NCBI RefSeq assembly: GCF_003234185.1
Contig: NZ_QKSM01000001.1
Coordinates: 496,001-560,000 of the forward strand
Direction: 5' to 3'
Length of the DNA: 64,000 nt
Source: Curtobacterium sp. MCSS17_008
GTDB lineage: Bacteria > Actinomycetota > Actinomycetes > Actinomycetales > Microbacteriaceae
Both the position numbers and the translations under genes were made by a program. Below, piece after piece: positions 9,231-19,975 of this stretch. The notes under the pieces are model-generated. The model saw nothing but the letters and a program-made list of their open reading frames with translations, did not search any database and had not been told where the DNA came from. The stretch's first letter is position 1. The number at the start of each line of letters is the position of its first letter.

Positions 9231-11372
9231 CTACTCCTGGTGGCCGTTGTGGTGGCCGCCGGTCGTCGGGACCGACTTCTGCACCTGGACCAGGAACTCG
9301 ACGTTCGACTGCGTCTCCTTGAGGTTCCGGAGGACGACGTCGAGCGCCTGCTGCGGGTCGAGGCCCGCGAGCGCGCGGCGGAGGCGCCACGTGATCTCGA
9401 CCTCGTCGGCGGAGAGCAGCTGCTCCTCGCGACGGGTGCCCGAGGCGTTGATGTCGACGGCCGGGAAGATCCGCTTGTCGGCGAGGTGCCGGTTGAGGCG
9501 GAGCTCCATGTTGCCGGTGCCCTTGAACTCCTCGAAGATCACCTCGTCCATCTTCGAACCGGTCTCGACGAGCGCGGTCGCGAGGATGGTCAGCGAGCCG
9601 CCGTCCTCGATGTTGCGGGCTGCACCGAAGAAGCGCTTCGGCGGGTAGAGCGCCGCCGAGTCGACGCCGCCGGAGAGCACGCGACCCGAGGCCGGGGTCG
9701 CCAGGTTGTAGGCGCGGCCCAGGCGGGTGATCGAGTCGAGCAGCACGACGACGTCGTGGCCGAGCTCGACCAGGCGCTTCGCACGCTCGATGGCGAGCTC
9801 GGCGACGGTGGTGTGGTCCTCGGCCGGACGGTCGAAGGTCGAGGCGATGACCTCGCCCTTCACCGAACGCTGCATGTCGGTGACCTCTTCGGGCCGCTCG
9901 TCCACGAGGACGACCATGAGGTGCGCCTCGGGGTTGTTCTTCGCGATCGCGTTGGCGATGGCCTGCAGGACGACGGTCTTGCCGGCCTTGGGCGGCGAGA
10001 CGATGAGGCCGCGCTGGCCCTTGCCGATCGGGGCGACGAGGTCGATGATCCGGGTCGAGAGCTTCTGCGGCTCGGTCTCCAGGCGCAGGCGCTCGTTGGG
10101 GTAGAGCGGCGTGAGGTCCTGGAAGTCGACGCGCGCTGCCGCCTCGTCCGCGGTCTGGCCGTTGACGGTGTCGACCTTGACGAGCGCGTTGTACTTCTGG
10201 CGGCTCTGCTGCTCGTTGTCCCGCGGCTGCTTGATGGCGCCGACGACCGCGTCGCCCTTGCGCAGGTGGTACTTCTTCACCTGGCCGAGCGACACGTAGA
10301 CGTCGCTCGGGCCGGGCAGGTACCCGGTGGTGCGGACGAACGCGTAGTTGTCGAGCACGTCGAGGATGCCCGCGATCGGGATGAGGACGTCGTCCTCGGT
10401 GATCTCCGGCTCGAACTCGTCGTTCTGCCCACCGCGGCCGCGCTTGCGGTCGCGCTGACGACGCCCGCGGCCCGTCTCGGCCTCGTCGCCGGACTGCTGC
10501 TTCTGCTGACCGTTCTGCTGCTGGCCGTTCTGCTTCTGCTGGCGGTCGTCCTGCTTCGCGTCGGCCTTCTGCTCGCCCTGCTGGCCGTTCTTGCCGCCCT
10601 GCTGACCGTTCTGCTGCTGACCGCCCTGCTGCTCGCCGTTCTGCTGCTCGCCGTTCTCGGCGCTCTGCCCGCGGCCACGGCCGCGCCCACGGCTGCGGCG
10701 ACCGCGGCGCGAACCGCCCTCGCCCTGCTGGTCGGACTGTTCCGACTGCTCGCCCTGCTCGGGGGCCGAGGTCGGCTGCTCGACGGAGGCGTCGGACTCC
10801 CGCTGCGCCGCGTCCTGCTGCTGGGCACCGTCCTGCTGCTGGGCGCCGTTCTGCTGGGCGGCGTCCTGACCGCCGCGACGGCCACGACGACGACCGGTCT
10901 GCGCGGCTTCTTCGGCGTCCCGCTCGGCACGCACCTGGTCGAGACCAGCGAGCAGGTCCTCGGTACCGGTGTGGCCGTGGTTGGTGTGCTCGGCAGCCGA
11001 GGTCGGCCCGGCGTTCACCGTGCCGCCCGACGAGGCACGGCGCGAACGACGCCCACGCGGCTCGGCGGTCGCCTGCTCAGCGGCGGGCTCCGCACCGACG
11101 GGCTCGGGCGCCTCGTCGGCGGCCGGGGAGGTCGCCGGGGCGGCGAGCGTCGGCTGCTCCGCCGGCGCGGCCTGCTCCGCCACCGGCTCGTCGGCGCCGG
11201 TGGCTGCGGACTCGGGACGCTTGTCCTCGATCGACGCGATGAGGTCGCCCTTGCGGAGCTTGGAGAGCCCGGTGATGCCGAGCGAGGAGGCGATGCGCTG
11301 GAGCTCCGGCAGGCGGAGAGCACGCAGATCGCTGGGGATCTCCACCGCGGTGGAGTCGTTGACGTTCGTCAA
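9231..11372 (-). CDS. rho: Transcription termination factor Rho with Q/N-rich insert
   Basis: Hexameric RNA helicase that ends transcription. The 713-residue protein has an N-terminal Rho_N fold ([17 protein letters not shown], about residues 12-45), a long disordered insert (about 50-310), a cold-shock-like RNA-binding domain, and a RecA core with P-loop PPKAGKT near residue 460. The insert changes from Ala/Glu/Pro-rich to strongly Gln/Asn/Gly-rich (about 160-295) with Arg-rich patches. The start is taken as TTG at 11372, after AAAGGAA and giving MTNVNDS; an ATG at 11429 is in frame but lacks a ribosome-binding site. Confidence 0.96.
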   Translation of the reverse strand: MTNVNDSTAVEIPSDLRALRLPELQRIASSLGITGLSKLRKGDLIASIEDKRPESAATGADEPVAEQAAPAEQPTLAAPATSPAADEAPEPVGAEPAAEQATAEPRGRRSRRASSGGTVNAGPTSAAEHTNHGHTGTEDLLAGLDQVRAERDAEEAAQTGRRRGRRGGQDAAQQNGAQQQDGAQQQDAAQRESDASVEQPTSAPEQGEQSEQSDQQGEGGSRRGRRSRGRGRGRGQSAENGEQQNGEQQGGQQQNGQQGGKNGQQGEQKADAKQDDRQQKQNGQQQNGQQKQQSGDEAETGRGRRQRDRKRGRGGQNDEFEPEITEDDVLIPIAGILDVLDNYAFVRTTGYLPGPSDVYVSLGQVKKYHLRKGDAVVGAIKQPRDNEQQSRQKYNALVKVDTVNGQTADEAAARVDFQDLTPLYPNERLRLETEPQKLSTRIIDLVAPIGKGQRGLIVSPPKAGKTVVLQAIANAIAKNNPEAHLMVVLVDERPEEVTDMQRSVKGEVIASTFDRPAEDHTTVAELAIERAKRLVELGHDVVVLLDSITRLGRAYNLATPASGRVLSGGVDSAALYPPKRFFGAARNIEDGGSLTILATALVETGSKMDEVIFEEFKGTGNMELRLNRHLADKRIFPAVDINASGTRREEQLLSADEVEITWRLRRALAGLDPQQALDVVLRNLKETQSNVEFLVQVQKSVPTTGGHHNGHQE

Positions 11373-11508
11373 GGTGGGTGTTTCCTTTCGAACCGCAGAA
11401 CGCGGAGAGTTTCCACCGTCCCGGTGCACGGATGCGCTCCGGATGAACGCTGCGACCGCCGTTCAGACGACGGACCGGGATTCGGTGATCAGAAAGAGAG
11501 TGCCCCCG

Positions 11509-11547
11509 CGCACCGGACCCTGCGCCAGCGCGGATGGGTCCGGTGCG
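11509..11547 (-). terminator. Hairpin after thrB
   Basis: A 12-bp perfect inverted repeat (arms 11509-11520 and 11536-11547, loop 15 nt) begins 15 nt after the thrB stop on the minus strand. There is no clear U-tract; the following bases include CTCTCTTTCT. It probably ends the thr transcript before rho. Confidence 0.55.
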
Positions 11548-11562
11548 GATCAGTCCTTGCGC

Positions 11563-12555
11563 CTACGCGGGATCGGCTTCGAGCGCCGAGTGCGGCACCA
11601 CTGTAGCACCACCGAGGTCGACGGCCAGCATGAGCGGCCGCCAGTCGGACTGTGCGTGTCGCGCGACCAGGTCGGCCGCGGTGAGGCGCTGCGAGGGGTC
11701 GCTGCCCAGGACGAGCAGGCTCGGCCCCGCGCCCGACACGACCGCGGCCAGCCCGTGTTGCCGGAGCAGCCCGATGAGCGCGTCGGTCTCCGGCATGGCG
11801 CTCGCGCGGTACGCCTGGTGCAGGCGGTCCTCGGTCGCGGCGAGCAGCAGCTCGGGGCTCTGGATGAGCGCCGCGACCAACAGGGCCGAGCGGGACACGT
11901 TGAACGCGGCGTCCTCGTGCGGCACGCTCGCCGGCTGCAGGGAGCGTGCCAGCTTCGTCGACAGGGTCGACGTCGGCACGAACACCACGGGCGAGACGCC
12001 GCGGTGCACGAGCAGCCGCTTGACCGCCGGGCCCTCCGCCGTCATCCAGGCGATGGTGAGGCCGCCGAAGAGCGCGGGCGCGACGTTGTCCGGGTGGCCC
12101 TCCATCTCGGTGGCGAGGGTCAGCAGGGTCGACGCGTCGAGGTCGACGATCCCCTCGAGCAGCCCACGTGCGGCCATGAGACCGGCGACGATCGCCGCGG
12201 CCGAGGACCCCATGCCACGACCGTGCGCGATCGCGTTGACCGCGTGCAGCTCGAGGCCCGGCTGCTGGATGCCGGCGTGCGCCAGCCCGCGACGGACGGC
12301 CTGCACCACGAGGTTCGCGTCGTCGGTGGCGACCTCGCCGGCGCCGACGCCCTCGACCGTCACCGTCGCGCCGGGCTCGGGGCGGACGCGGACGACGACC
12401 TCGTCGTAGACCGAGAGCGCCAGGCCGAGCGAGTCGAAGCCCGGACCGAGGTTCGCGGAGGTCGCCGGGACCCGCACGCGGACCGCCCGTCCGGCCGGTA
12501 CAGCGTTGCGGGCGGTCGCGCCCTCCCCCGGTCCGGACGAGCGGTCGGGGCTCAC
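11563..12555 (-). CDS. thrB: Homoserine kinase
   Basis: Phosphorylates homoserine with ATP on the way to threonine. A 330-residue GHMP kinase with the ATP-binding [14 protein letters not shown] (about residues 104-117) and an N-terminal [16 protein letters not shown]. Its start overlaps the thrC stop by 4 nt, so the two enzymes acting in sequence are coupled. The N-terminal 20 residues are poorly conserved. Confidence 0.97.
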   Translation of the reverse strand: MSPDRSSGPGEGATARNAVPAGRAVRVRVPATSANLGPGFDSLGLALSVYDEVVVRVRPEPGATVTVEGVGAGEVATDDANLVVQAVRRGLAHAGIQQPGLELHAVNAIAHGRGMGSSAAAIVAGLMAARGLLEGIVDLDASTLLTLATEMEGHPDNVAPALFGGLTIAWMTAEGPAVKRLLVHRGVSPVVFVPTSTLSTKLARSLQPASVPHEDAAFNVSRSALLVAALIQSPELLLAATEDRLHQAYRASAMPETDALIGLLRQHGLAAVVSGAGPSLLVLGSDPSQRLTAADLVARHAQSDWRPLMLAVDLGGATVVPHSALEADPA

Positions 12556-13631
12556 GCGGAGCCGACCAGTCCGAGCACCTCGGCGACCGACTTCGTGTCG
12601 ACCGGGACGCTCGTCGGAGCGACCTCACCGCCGTCCTGCGTGCGGAGGGCCCACTGCGGGTCCTTGAGGCCGTGGCCCGTCACGGTGATGACGACCTTCG
12701 CGCCCTGCGGCACGACGCCCGCGTCCGCGCGCTCGAGGAGCCCGGCGACGCCGATGGCCGACGCCGGCTCGACGAAGACGCCGACCTCGGCGGACAGGAT
12801 GCGGTGCGCCGCGAGGATGCCCTCGTCGGTGATGGCGCCGAAGTAGCCGTCGGTCTCGTCGCGTGCCTCGAGCGCGTACTGCCACGACGCCGGGTTGCCG
12901 ATGCGGATCGCCGAGGCGATGGTGTCCGGGTGGCGCACGACCTCGCCGGAGACGATCGGGGCGGAGCCCGCTGCCTGGAAGCCGAACATCCGCGGCATCC
13001 TCGTCGAGCGGCCGGCGGCGACGTCCTCGCGGTAGCCGCGGGAGTACGCGGTGTAGTTGCCCGCGTTGCCGACCGGCAGGAAGTGGAAGTCCGGTGCGTC
13101 GCCGAGCACGTCGACGACCTCGAACGCGGCGGTCTTCTGACCCTCGATGCGGTCGTTGTTGACCGAGTTGACCAGGTGCACCGGGTAGTTCTCGGCGAGG
13201 TCGCGCGCGATGTCGAGGCAGTCGTCGAAGTTGCCCTGCACCTGCAGCAGCTGGGCGTCGTGCGCGACGGCCTGGCTGAGCTTGCCCATCGCGATCTTGC
13301 CCTCGGGCACGAGCACCGCGGCGGTGATGCCCGCGTGCGTGGCGTACGCGGCCGCCGAGGCGCTGGTGTTGCCGGTCGAGGCGCAGATGACGGCCTTCGC
13401 ACCGTGCTCGACGGCCTTCGAGATGGCCATCGTCATGCCGCGGTCCTTGAACGACCCGGTCGGGTTCATGCCCTCGAACTTCACGTACACGTCGGCGCCG
13501 GTGCGCTCGGACAGGCGGCGAGCCGGGATGAGCGGGGTGCCGCCCTCGCCGAGGGTGACGACGGGCGTCGCCTCGCTGACGTCGAGGCGGTCGGCGTACT
13601 CGCGCAGGACTCCCTGCCACTGGTGGGCCAT
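12552..13631 (-). CDS. thrC: Threonine synthase
   Basis: PLP enzyme that converts O-phosphohomoserine to threonine. The 359-residue protein has the Schiff-base Lys at K62 in [18 protein letters not shown] for phosphate contact, and the [12 protein letters not shown]-phosphate loop. It is the short bacterial form lacking a long N-terminal extension. It precedes thrB with a 4-nt overlap and follows hom by 50 nt. Confidence 0.97.
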   Translation of the reverse strand: MAHQWQGVLREYADRLDVSEATPVVTLGEGGTPLIPARRLSERTGADVYVKFEGMNPTGSFKDRGMTMAISKAVEHGAKAVICASTGNTSASAAAYATHAGITAAVLVPEGKIAMGKLSQAVAHDAQLLQVQGNFDDCLDIARDLAENYPVHLVNSVNNDRIEGQKTAAFEVVDVLGDAPDFHFLPVGNAGNYTAYSRGYREDVAAGRSTRMPRMFGFQAAGSAPIVSGEVVRHPDTIASAIRIGNPASWQYALEARDETDGYFGAITDEGILAAHRILSAEVGVFVEPASAIGVAGLLERADAGVVPQGAKVVITVTGHGLKDPQWALRTQDGGEVAPTSVPVDTKSVAEVLGLVGSA

Positions 13632-13681
13632 CAGGCTCTCCTTGTTCGGTGTTGTGCAGTCGGGGGCGGACGGTCGGGGGC

Positions 13682-15001
13682 TCAGACCCCGACGACCCGG
13701 AGGACGCTGGTGATCTCGACGACGACGTCCTCGTTCCGGAGCGCGACGACCGTCGCGGCCAGGTCGGACTCGCGGGCCAGGTGGGTCCCGATGACGAGGT
13801 TCGCGGTGCCGGCCGTGCCGTCACCCGGGTCGGTGGCGGCGGACTGCTCGACGGTCTCGACGCTGACACCGTGCGTCGCCAGGACGCCGGCGACGGTCGA
13901 CAGCACGCCGGGGGCGTCCGCCACGTGCAGCGTGATCTGGTAGCGCGTCCGGACGGTGCCGATCGGGAAGACGGGCAGTGCCGACTGCGTCGACTCCGCG
14001 ATGCCCGGGCCACCGATGACGTGTCGGCGTGCCGCGGACACCAGGTCGCCGAGGACCGCCGACGCCGTCTCGACACCACCGGCACCCGCGCCGTAGAACA
14101 TGAGGTCGCCGGCGGCCTCCGCCTCGACGAACACGGCGTTCTTCGCGCCGTGCACGCTCGCGAGCGGGTGCGACTCCGGCACGAGCGCCGGGTAGACGCG
14201 GGCACTGACGCCCTCGACGCCGTCCTCGTCGGTCAGGCGCTCGGCGGTCGCCAGGATCTTCACGACGTAGCCGGCCTTGCGCGCGGCACGGACCTGCTCG
14301 ATGGTGACGGCGGTGATCCCCTCGCGGTGCACGGCGGCCAGGGGCACCGACGTGTGGAACGCGAGCGAGGCCAGGATGGCGGCCTTCTGCGCCGCGTCGT
14401 AGCCCTCGACGTCGGCGGTCGGGTCGGCCTCGGCGTACCCGAGCTCCGTCGCGGTGGACAGGGCGGCCTCGAACGTGGACCCCTCACGGTCCATCAGGTC
14501 GAGGATGAAGTTGGTGGTGCCGTTGACGATGCCCATGATGCGCTCGATGCGGTCACCCGCGAGCGAGTCGTGCAGCGGGCGGATGATCGGGATCGCGCCG
14601 GCGACGGCGGCCTCGTAGTACAGCTGCGCGCCCACCTGCTCGGCGGCGGCGAAGAGCTCGGGGCCGTGGGTCGCGAGGAGCGCCTTGTTGCCGGTGACGA
14701 CGTCGGCCCCGGACTGCAGCGCCTGGAGCACGAGGGTGCGCGCCGGCTCGATGCCGCCGATGAGCTCGACGACGATGTCGGCACCGAGGATCAGGGCCCC
14801 CGCGTCCGTCGTGAAGAGCTCCTTCGGCAGGTCCACGTCGCGCGGGGCGTCCACGTCGCGGACCGCGATGCCGACGAGCTCGAGGCCGGCGCCCGCGCGG
14901 GAGGCGAGCTCGTCGCCGTGCTCGAGGAGCAGGCGGGCCACCTGGGAACCGACGGAGCCGGCTCCGAGCAGCGCGACGCGGACATTGCGGTATTCGATCA
15001 T
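13682..15001 (-). CDS. hom: Homoserine dehydrogenase with C-terminal ACT domain
   Basis: Reduces aspartate semialdehyde to homoserine, the branch metabolite for threonine and methionine. The 439-residue protein has the NAD(P) loop GAGSVG (13-18), catalytic [14 protein letters not shown] and [15 protein letters not shown]. The last 80 residues form an ACT domain, the usual site of threonine feedback. It carries no aspartokinase fusion. Its product also feeds metX 46 kb away in this window. Confidence 0.97.
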   Translation of the reverse strand: MIEYRNVRVALLGAGSVGSQVARLLLEHGDELASRAGAGLELVGIAVRDVDAPRDVDLPKELFTTDAGALILGADIVVELIGGIEPARTLVLQALQSGADVVTGNKALLATHGPELFAAAEQVGAQLYYEAAVAGAIPIIRPLHDSLAGDRIERIMGIVNGTTNFILDLMDREGSTFEAALSTATELGYAEADPTADVEGYDAAQKAAILASLAFHTSVPLAAVHREGITAVTIEQVRAARKAGYVVKILATAERLTDEDGVEGVSARVYPALVPESHPLASVHGAKNAVFVEAEAAGDLMFYGAGAGGVETASAVLGDLVSAARRHVIGGPGIAESTQSALPVFPIGTVRTRYQITLHVADAPGVLSTVAGVLATHGVSVETVEQSAATDPGDGTAGTANLVIGTHLARESDLAATVVALRNEDVVVEITSVLRVVGV

Positions 15002-15047
15002 GTGGTGCGCATTCCTGTGGGTCGGGCGTCAGCCCGGTCGGTCGGGG

Positions 15048-16457
15048 TCAGCGGCCGGAGCCGGCGACGACCCCCGTGTCGCGGGCGAGCAGGTCGTCGA
15101 TCGACTCGCCACGGACGAGGATACGGGCTGCGCCGTCCGCGACCGCGACGACCGGCGGACGTCCGACGTGGTTGTAGTTGCTCGCGAGCGACCAGCAGTA
15201 CGCACCGGTGGCGGCGACGGCGAGCAGGTCGCCGCGGTGCACGTCGCCCGGCAGGTACTCGTCGTTCACCACGACGTCCCCGGACTCGCAGTGCTTCCCG
15301 ACGACCCGGGTGAGCACCGCGGGCGCGTCGGATCCGCGGGCGAGCCGCGCCGTGTAGTCGGCGCCGTACAGCGCCGGACGTGCGTTGTCGCTCATGCCGC
15401 CGTCGACCGAGACGTAGGTACGGGTCGCGGACGTGCCGTCGTCGGTCTCCAGCGCGACGGGCTTGATCGTGCCGACCCGGTAGAGCGTCACGCCTGCGGG
15501 GCCGACGATGTAGCGCCCGGGCTCCACCGCGATCTCCGGCACCGGGATGCCCCGCTCCGCACAGGCCTCGGCGACGATCGTCGCGAGGGCCTCGGCGACG
15601 TCCTCCGGCGCGAACGCCTCGTCCGCCTCGGTGTAGTCGATGCCCCAGCCCCCGCCGAGGTTGAGCTCCGGCACCGGACCGGACGCCACGAGTTCCGCGT
15701 GCACGTCCATCAGGCGGCGCGCGGCCTCGCGGAAACCGGACTCGTCGAAGATCTGCGAACCGATGTGCGAGTGCAGCCCGACGAACGCGAGCGACGGCTC
15801 GGCCCGCACGGCGGCGGCGGCCGCGGCCGCCTCGGTCAGGGGGATGCCGAACTTCTGGTCCTCGCGCGCCGTGGCGAGGTACTCGTGCGTCGAGGCGTGC
15901 ACCCCGCTGTTGATCCGGATGCGGACGCGCTGCACCGTGCCGGCGTCGGCGGCGGCGCGGGCGACGCGGCCGATCTCCTCGTGGCTGTCGAGCACGATCG
16001 TGCCGAGCCCCACCTCGACCGCTCGGGCGATCTCGGCGTCGGACTTGTCGTTGCCGTGGAAGCCGAGGAGCGCGGGGTCCGCTCCCCCGGCCAGGGCGAC
16101 CGCGAGTTCGCCGGCGGTGCAGACGTCGAGGCGGAGACCGGCCTCGGCCATCCACGCGGCGACCTGCGTCGTGAAGAACGCCTTGGCCGCGTAGTAGACG
16201 TGGGCACGGGTGCCGATGCGCTCGAACGCCTCGGTGAAGGCGGTGCGGACGCGCGCTGCGCGGGCCTGCACGTCGCGCTCGTCCACCACGTAGAGCGGCG
16301 AACCGAACTGCGCGACGAGGTCCGACGCGGTGATGCCGCCGACGACGAGTTCGCCGTCGTCGGTGCGGGTCGCGGAGGCCGGCCAGATGCGCGCGGTCAG
16401 GGCGGACGCGTCGGCCGGGAACCGCAGCCGCGGCGGGGCAAGGGGGTTCGCGCTCAC
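15048..16457 (-). CDS. lysA: Diaminopimelate decarboxylase
   Basis: PLP-dependent last step of lysine synthesis, meso-diaminopimelate to L-lysine. A fold-type III enzyme of 469 residues with the PLP Lys at K92 in YYAAKAFF, LNLGGGWGIDY, EPGRYIVGPAG and KHCESGDV. Its GTG start lies 8 nt after a TAGGAT box, so it can be transcribed on its own as a leaderless mRNA as well as from argS. Confidence 0.97.
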   Translation of the reverse strand: MSANPLAPPRLRFPADASALTARIWPASATRTDDGELVVGGITASDLVAQFGSPLYVVDERDVQARAARVRTAFTEAFERIGTRAHVYYAAKAFFTTQVAAWMAEAGLRLDVCTAGELAVALAGGADPALLGFHGNDKSDAEIARAVEVGLGTIVLDSHEEIGRVARAAADAGTVQRVRIRINSGVHASTHEYLATAREDQKFGIPLTEAAAAAAAVRAEPSLAFVGLHSHIGSQIFDESGFREAARRLMDVHAELVASGPVPELNLGGGWGIDYTEADEAFAPEDVAEALATIVAEACAERGIPVPEIAVEPGRYIVGPAGVTLYRVGTIKPVALETDDGTSATRTYVSVDGGMSDNARPALYGADYTARLARGSDAPAVLTRVVGKHCESGDVVVNDEYLPGDVHRGDLLAVAATGAYCWSLASNYNHVGRPPVVAVADGAARILVRGESIDDLLARDTGVVAGSGR

Positions 16458-16465
16458 GGGACCCG

Positions 16466-16471
16466 ATCCTA
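16466..16471 (-). promoter_or_regulatory. lysA -10 box (leaderless)
   Basis: Minus-strand TAGGAT, 8 nt before the lysA GTG at 16457, with no ribosome-binding site between. Confidence 0.6.
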
Positions 16472-16512
16472 CCGAGCCGGACCGACCCTCCCGTCCGGTG
16501 TTACGCCGACGG

Positions 16513-17277
16513 TCAGTCGCAGCTGCCGACCGTGCGGAGCCCCTGCTCGGTGAGCGGCAGCGTGTCGGCGGTGACCCGGACCGTGGCCTGCTGCGCGCTG
16601 ATGTCCAGGGACCGGATGCGCAGCTGCTCGGGCAGGAACTGCGCGGTGCAGACCTCGACGGGGACGTTCGAGACCCCGGGGATCGAACCGACCTCGAGGC
16701 CGAGCGCGGAGTTCGTGATCCGCACGCTCTGCGGGGTGATCCTCACGCCACGACCGTCGCGCTGGGTCGCGACGTCGCCCGTCGCAGCGTAGGTGACGTC
16801 GTAGCCGAGCACCGCGGTCGACCCGGACAGCTCGACGCCGTCGTCCACGAGCCGCAGCCGGTCGAACAGCGGGCTGTACTTGGCGAGGTCCTTGACACTC
16901 GAGGCGGCGAGCGTGACGTGACCGTCGACGTCGTGCACGTCACCCACGCCGTCGACGGGGACGTCGTGCGCCGTGACGTCCGCTGCGAGCGGGATGCCGT
17001 CGACCGTCAGGCGGTCCGACGTGATGTCGACGCGGTCGAGCGTTCCGGCGAGCAGCTGCGGGACGACGACGCCGTCCGCGTGGGCGCTGACCTCGCCGGT
17101 GGCGCCCTCGGGCAGGGACTGCTCCACCTGGTCGGCGATGGTCCGGTCGACGACGCCGCGCAGGACGAACTCCGCGACGACGACGAGCGCGGCGAGCACG
17201 AGCACCAGGACGACGAGGACGACGGGCCAGCGACGGCGCTTCCGGGAGGGCTCGGTGGCTGCGGACATGGCTCCCAC
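16513..17277 (-). CDS. LmeA/DUF2993-family phospholipid-binding protein
   Basis: A 254-residue single-pass membrane protein: RKRRRW then one helix (about residues 17-38), then an exported domain of repeated beta-strand pairs. It matches DUF2993, the LmeA family, whose mycobacterial member binds phospholipid and supports lipomannan elongation. Two Cys near the C-terminus (in VEVCTAQF and VGSCD) could form a disulfide outside the cell. Start is GTG 17277 or the ATG three codons in. It sits between argS and lysA. Function here is inferred from the family only. Confidence 0.8.
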   Translation of the reverse strand: MGAMSAATEPSRKRRRWPVVLVVLVLVLAALVVVAEFVLRGVVDRTIADQVEQSLPEGATGEVSAHADGVVVPQLLAGTLDRVDITSDRLTVDGIPLAADVTAHDVPVDGVGDVHDVDGHVTLAASSVKDLAKYSPLFDRLRLVDDGVELSGSTAVLGYDVTYAATGDVATQRDGRGVRITPQSVRITNSALGLEVGSIPGVSNVPVEVCTAQFLPEQLRIRSLDISAQQATVRVTADTLPLTEQGLRTVGSCD

Positions 17278-17361
17278 CCTGCCAGGCTCCCCCGGCAGCC
17301 CGCCTGGGAGGCGTGGGGTGCGCCCGACGAGCGGCGTCGCGTCCCGGCGCCACCGCAGCGA

Positions 17362-19032
17362 CTACATGCGCTCGGGCGCGCTCACCCCGAGGAGACCGAG
17401 GCCGTTGCGGACGACCTGACCGGTGGCGTCGTTGAGCCAGAGGCGGGTGCGGTGCAGGTCCGTCACGGCCTCGTCCCCGAGCGGCGTCACACGGCAGGCG
17501 TCGTACCAGCGGTGGTACAGCCCGGCGAGCTGCTCGATGTACCGCGCGATGCGGTGCGGCTCACGGAGCTCGGCCGCCTGGCGCACCACGCGGGGGTACT
17601 CGGCGAGGGCCCCGAGCAGCGCGCTCTCCGTCTCGTGCGTGAGCAGCGACGCGTCGAACGCCGAGCGGTCCACCCCCGAGGCGGCGGCGTTCCGGGCCAC
17701 CGACTGCGTGCGGGCGTGGGCGTACTGCACGTAGAACACCGGGTTGTCGTTGGTCCGCTTCGTGAGCAGGTCGAGGTCGATGTCGATCGAGGTGTCGCTC
17801 GCGAACCGGACGAGGGCGTACCGACCGGCGTCCACGCCCACGGCGTCGACGAGGTCCTCCATCGACACGATCGTGCCGTTGCGCTTCGACATCCGGAACG
17901 GCTGGCCGTCCTTGAGCAGGTTCACCATCTGCCCGATGAGGATCTCGAGGTTCGTGCCCGGCTCGTCCCCGAACGCGGCGCACATGGCCATCATGCGGCC
18001 GACGTACCCGTGGTGGTCGGCGCCGAGCATGATGAGGTTCCGCTCGAACCCGCGCTCGCGCTTGTCGAGGTAGTACGCCAGGTCGCCCGCGATGTACGCC
18101 GGCTGACCGTCCGACTTGATGACCACGCGGTCCCGGTCGTCGCCGAAGTCGGTCGTGCGGAGCCAGAGCGCGCCCTCGGCCTCGTACATCTTGCCGAGCG
18201 ACTGCAGCCGGTCGATGGCGCGCTCGACGGCCTTCGACTCGTGCAGCGAGTTCTCGTGGAAGTAGACGTCGAAGTCGACGCCGAAGTCGTGCAGCGACGA
18301 CTTGATGTCGGCGAACATGAACTCGACGCCCTCGCGGCGGAACAGCTCCTGCGCCTCGTCGCGCGGGAGGTCCCGCACGTCGGTGCCGGCGGGCAGGGTC
18401 GCGATGACGCGCGCCGCGATCTCGCCGATGTAGGCGCCGCCGTAGCCGTCCTCGGGGGTGGGCTCGCCGAGTGCCGAGGCGACGAGCGACCGGGCGAAGC
18501 GGTCGATCTGGGCACCGTGGTCGTTGAAGTAGTACTCACGGGTGACGAGTCCGCCCTGCGCCTCGAACACGCGCGCCAGGCTGTCACCCACCGCGGCCCA
18601 GCGGACGCCGCCCATGTGGATGGGGCCGGTCGGGTTGGCGGAGACGAACTCGAGGTCGATGCGGACGCCGTCGTAGAGGTCGCCGTGCCCGAAGGCGCCG
18701 CCCTGCTCGACGATCGTGCGCGCGACCTCGCCGGCGGCAGCGGCCTCGAGCGTGATGTTGATGAAGCCCGGACCGGCGACGTCGACCGAGGCGACGCCGT
18801 CGAGCTCGGTCAGCTCACCGGCGATCTCCGTCGCGAGCTCACGCGGGTTCGTGCCGAGGCGCTTCGCGAGCTGCATGGCCGCGTTCGACGCCCAGTCCCC
18901 GTGTGCACGGTTCTTCGGCCGCTCGAGGGCCACGTGGGACTCCCCGATCGTCACGGTGTCGGACGCGCCTCGTCGCTCGACGATCCCGGTCAGGATCGAC
19001 AGGTACGCGGCGGAGAGTTCGGCAGGAGTCAC
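17362..19032 (-). CDS. argS: Arginyl-tRNA synthetase
   Basis: Class I synthetase that charges tRNA-Arg. The 556-residue protein has an N-terminal additional domain, the HIGH-like [10 protein letters not shown] (133-142), the KMSKS equivalent FRMSKRNG and an anticodon-binding helical tail ending LGVSAPERM. The GTG start is 8 nt after TAGACT with no ribosome-binding site. It is the first gene of the long minus-strand block. A tRNA-Arg gene lies 0.8 kb away on the other strand. Confidence 0.97.
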   Translation of the reverse strand: MTPAELSAAYLSILTGIVERRGASDTVTIGESHVALERPKNRAHGDWASNAAMQLAKRLGTNPRELATEIAGELTELDGVASVDVAGPGFINITLEAAAAGEVARTIVEQGGAFGHGDLYDGVRIDLEFVSANPTGPIHMGGVRWAAVGDSLARVFEAQGGLVTREYYFNDHGAQIDRFARSLVASALGEPTPEDGYGGAYIGEIAARVIATLPAGTDVRDLPRDEAQELFRREGVEFMFADIKSSLHDFGVDFDVYFHENSLHESKAVERAIDRLQSLGKMYEAEGALWLRTTDFGDDRDRVVIKSDGQPAYIAGDLAYYLDKRERGFERNLIMLGADHHGYVGRMMAMCAAFGDEPGTNLEILIGQMVNLLKDGQPFRMSKRNGTIVSMEDLVDAVGVDAGRYALVRFASDTSIDIDLDLLTKRTNDNPVFYVQYAHARTQSVARNAAASGVDRSAFDASLLTHETESALLGALAEYPRVVRQAAELREPHRIARYIEQLAGLYHRWYDACRVTPLGDEAVTDLHRTRLWLNDATGQVVRNGLGLLGVSAPERM

Positions 19033-19040
19033 GAGGGTCG

Positions 19041-19046
19041 AGTCTA
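19041..19046 (-). promoter_or_regulatory. argS -10 box (leaderless)
   Basis: Minus-strand TAGACT followed by 8 nt and the argS GTG at 19032. It probably heads the argS-lysA-hom-thr transcript. Confidence 0.6.
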
Positions 19047-19091
19047 CCGGGACGCCCAGGTGCCTCCCGGCCGATGGACCATCATGTCGGG

Positions 19092-19664
19092 ATGACCACC
19101 CGCAGCCGTGCCCGGGCGATCACCTTCGCCCTGCTCACCGTGTCCGCGTCCGTCGCCCTGGCCGGCTGCACGGGCGGTCCCGGCGACGCGGCCCCGAGCG
19201 CGAGCGCGACCCCGATCGGCACCGCCGTGGGGCAGACGTGCGCCGAACTGCTGCCCACGAGCGCCCTCGCGGTCTACGGGAAGACCTTCGAGCAGGACAC
19301 GGCGTGGGCGCCCGCGAAGGGCACGCCTGCGGCGACGATCGCGCGTCAGCGTGGTCGCGTCTGCCACCTCGTCGCCACGGACGACCCGTCGACGACGATC
19401 ACGCTCGCCGTCGCGCACCTGCCTGAGAAGTCGCTCACGACCCTGAAGGACGCCCTCTACGAACGCGGTGGGTCCGTCCCGACCTACCGCGTCGAGGGGT
19501 ACTACGCCCTGGACGGCGGCGTCGGCCGGGCCGACGCCTTCCCCGACCCGTACTGGATCACGACGGAGTCGACGCTCTACACGGAACCGGGCGGAGCGCA
19601 GCCCGTCGTCGACGCGGTGCGCGCGGTGCTGCAGCCGACCGCGTCGGCGACGCCGGCGGGCTGA
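19092..19664 (+). CDS. Putative lipoprotein of unknown function
   Basis: A 190-residue exported protein. Residues 1-26 form a lipoprotein signal peptide ending in the lipobox LAGC (Cys26), followed by an Ala/Ser/Thr linker. The mature part has two Cys (TCAEL and VCHLV) that may pair, and no catalytic motif I recognise. An in-frame ATG at 19074 is the alternative start. It is transcribed away from argS, and an inverted repeat follows it. Confidence 0.75.
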   Translation: MTTRSRARAITFALLTVSASVALAGCTGGPGDAAPSASATPIGTAVGQTCAELLPTSALAVYGKTFEQDTAWAPAKGTPAATIARQRGRVCHLVATDDPSTTITLAVAHLPEKSLTTLKDALYERGGSVPTYRVEGYYALDGGVGRADAFPDPYWITTESTLYTEPGGAQPVVDAVRAVLQPTASATPAG

Positions 19665-19678
19665 GCCGACCAACCGCC

Positions 19679-19720
19679 GGACGGGAGGCACGGCACCGAC
19701 CCGACCCGCGCCTCCCGTCC
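19679..19720 (+). terminator. Inverted repeat after the lipoprotein gene
   Basis: Perfect 11-bp arms GGACGGGAGGC (19679-19689) and its complement (19710-19720) enclose 20 nt. No U-tract follows. One arm contains the dispersed CGGGAGGCGCG repeat on the opposite strand (19707-19717). Confidence 0.5.
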
Positions 19721-19778
19721 GAGGGCCGTCACGACACCACCGCGACACGCGTTGTCGGGACCGGGTCGCGGGACCTGC

Positions 19779-19784
19779 TACGGT
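19779..19784 (+). promoter_or_regulatory. Promoter of tRNA-Arg(CCG)
   Basis: The extended -10 TGCTACGGT (TACGGT at 19779-19784) lies 15 nt before the tRNA 5' end. TTGTCG at 19752 is a possible -35, but its 21-nt spacing is long. Confidence 0.4.
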
Positions 19785-19799
19785 TGGTGTCACCCACGG

Positions 19800-19871
19800 G
19801 CCCCCATAGCTCAGGGGATAGAGCACTGCCCTCCGGAGGCAGGGGCGGAGGTTCGAATCCTCCTGGGGGCA
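19800..19871 (+). tRNA. tRNA-Arg (anticodon CCG)
   Basis: A complete cloverleaf: acceptor stem GCCCCCA with TGGGGGC, D stem GCTC/GAGC, anticodon stem CTGCC/GGCAG around loop CTCCGGA, T stem GGAGG/CCTCC with TTCGAAT, discriminator A. The CCG anticodon reads CGG, a common Arg codon in such high-GC DNA. CCA is not encoded. A strong terminator hairpin follows at once. Confidence 0.97.
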
Positions 19872-19875
19872 CAGC

Positions 19876-19902
19876 GAGCCCCGGCGACCATCGCCGGGGC
19901 TC
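19876..19902 (+). terminator. Terminator of tRNA-Arg
   Basis: A perfect 11-bp stem (GAGCCCCGGCG with its complement, loop of 5 nt) starts 4 nt after the tRNA and is followed by TTGCGTT. Confidence 0.75.
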
Positions 19903-19961
19903 TTGCGTTCCCCGTGTCGAGCACCCGTCCCGGTGTTCTCGGGGACGACACCCGGCGTCAG

Positions 19962-19967
19962 TATGAT
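19962..19967 (+). promoter_or_regulatory. -10 box of the Pls-like synthetase operon (leaderless)
   Basis: TATGAT, the best -10 match in the window, lies 8 nt before the ATG at 19976. There is no ribosome-binding site between them. A convincing -35 is not visible. Confidence 0.65.
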
Positions 19968-19975
19968 CCGCGCCG

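Noticed and set aside
11373-11429. N-terminal extension of Rho from ATG 11429
   Set aside because: The extra residues are not like the Rho N-terminus and lack a ribosome-binding site; TTG 11372 has one and gives the expected start.
7698-11606. 1302-residue open frame on the plus strand
   Set aside because: Opposite rho, prfA and prmC; the translation is Arg/Val/Leu/Asp-rich shadow sequence without domains, an effect of GC-rich third positions.
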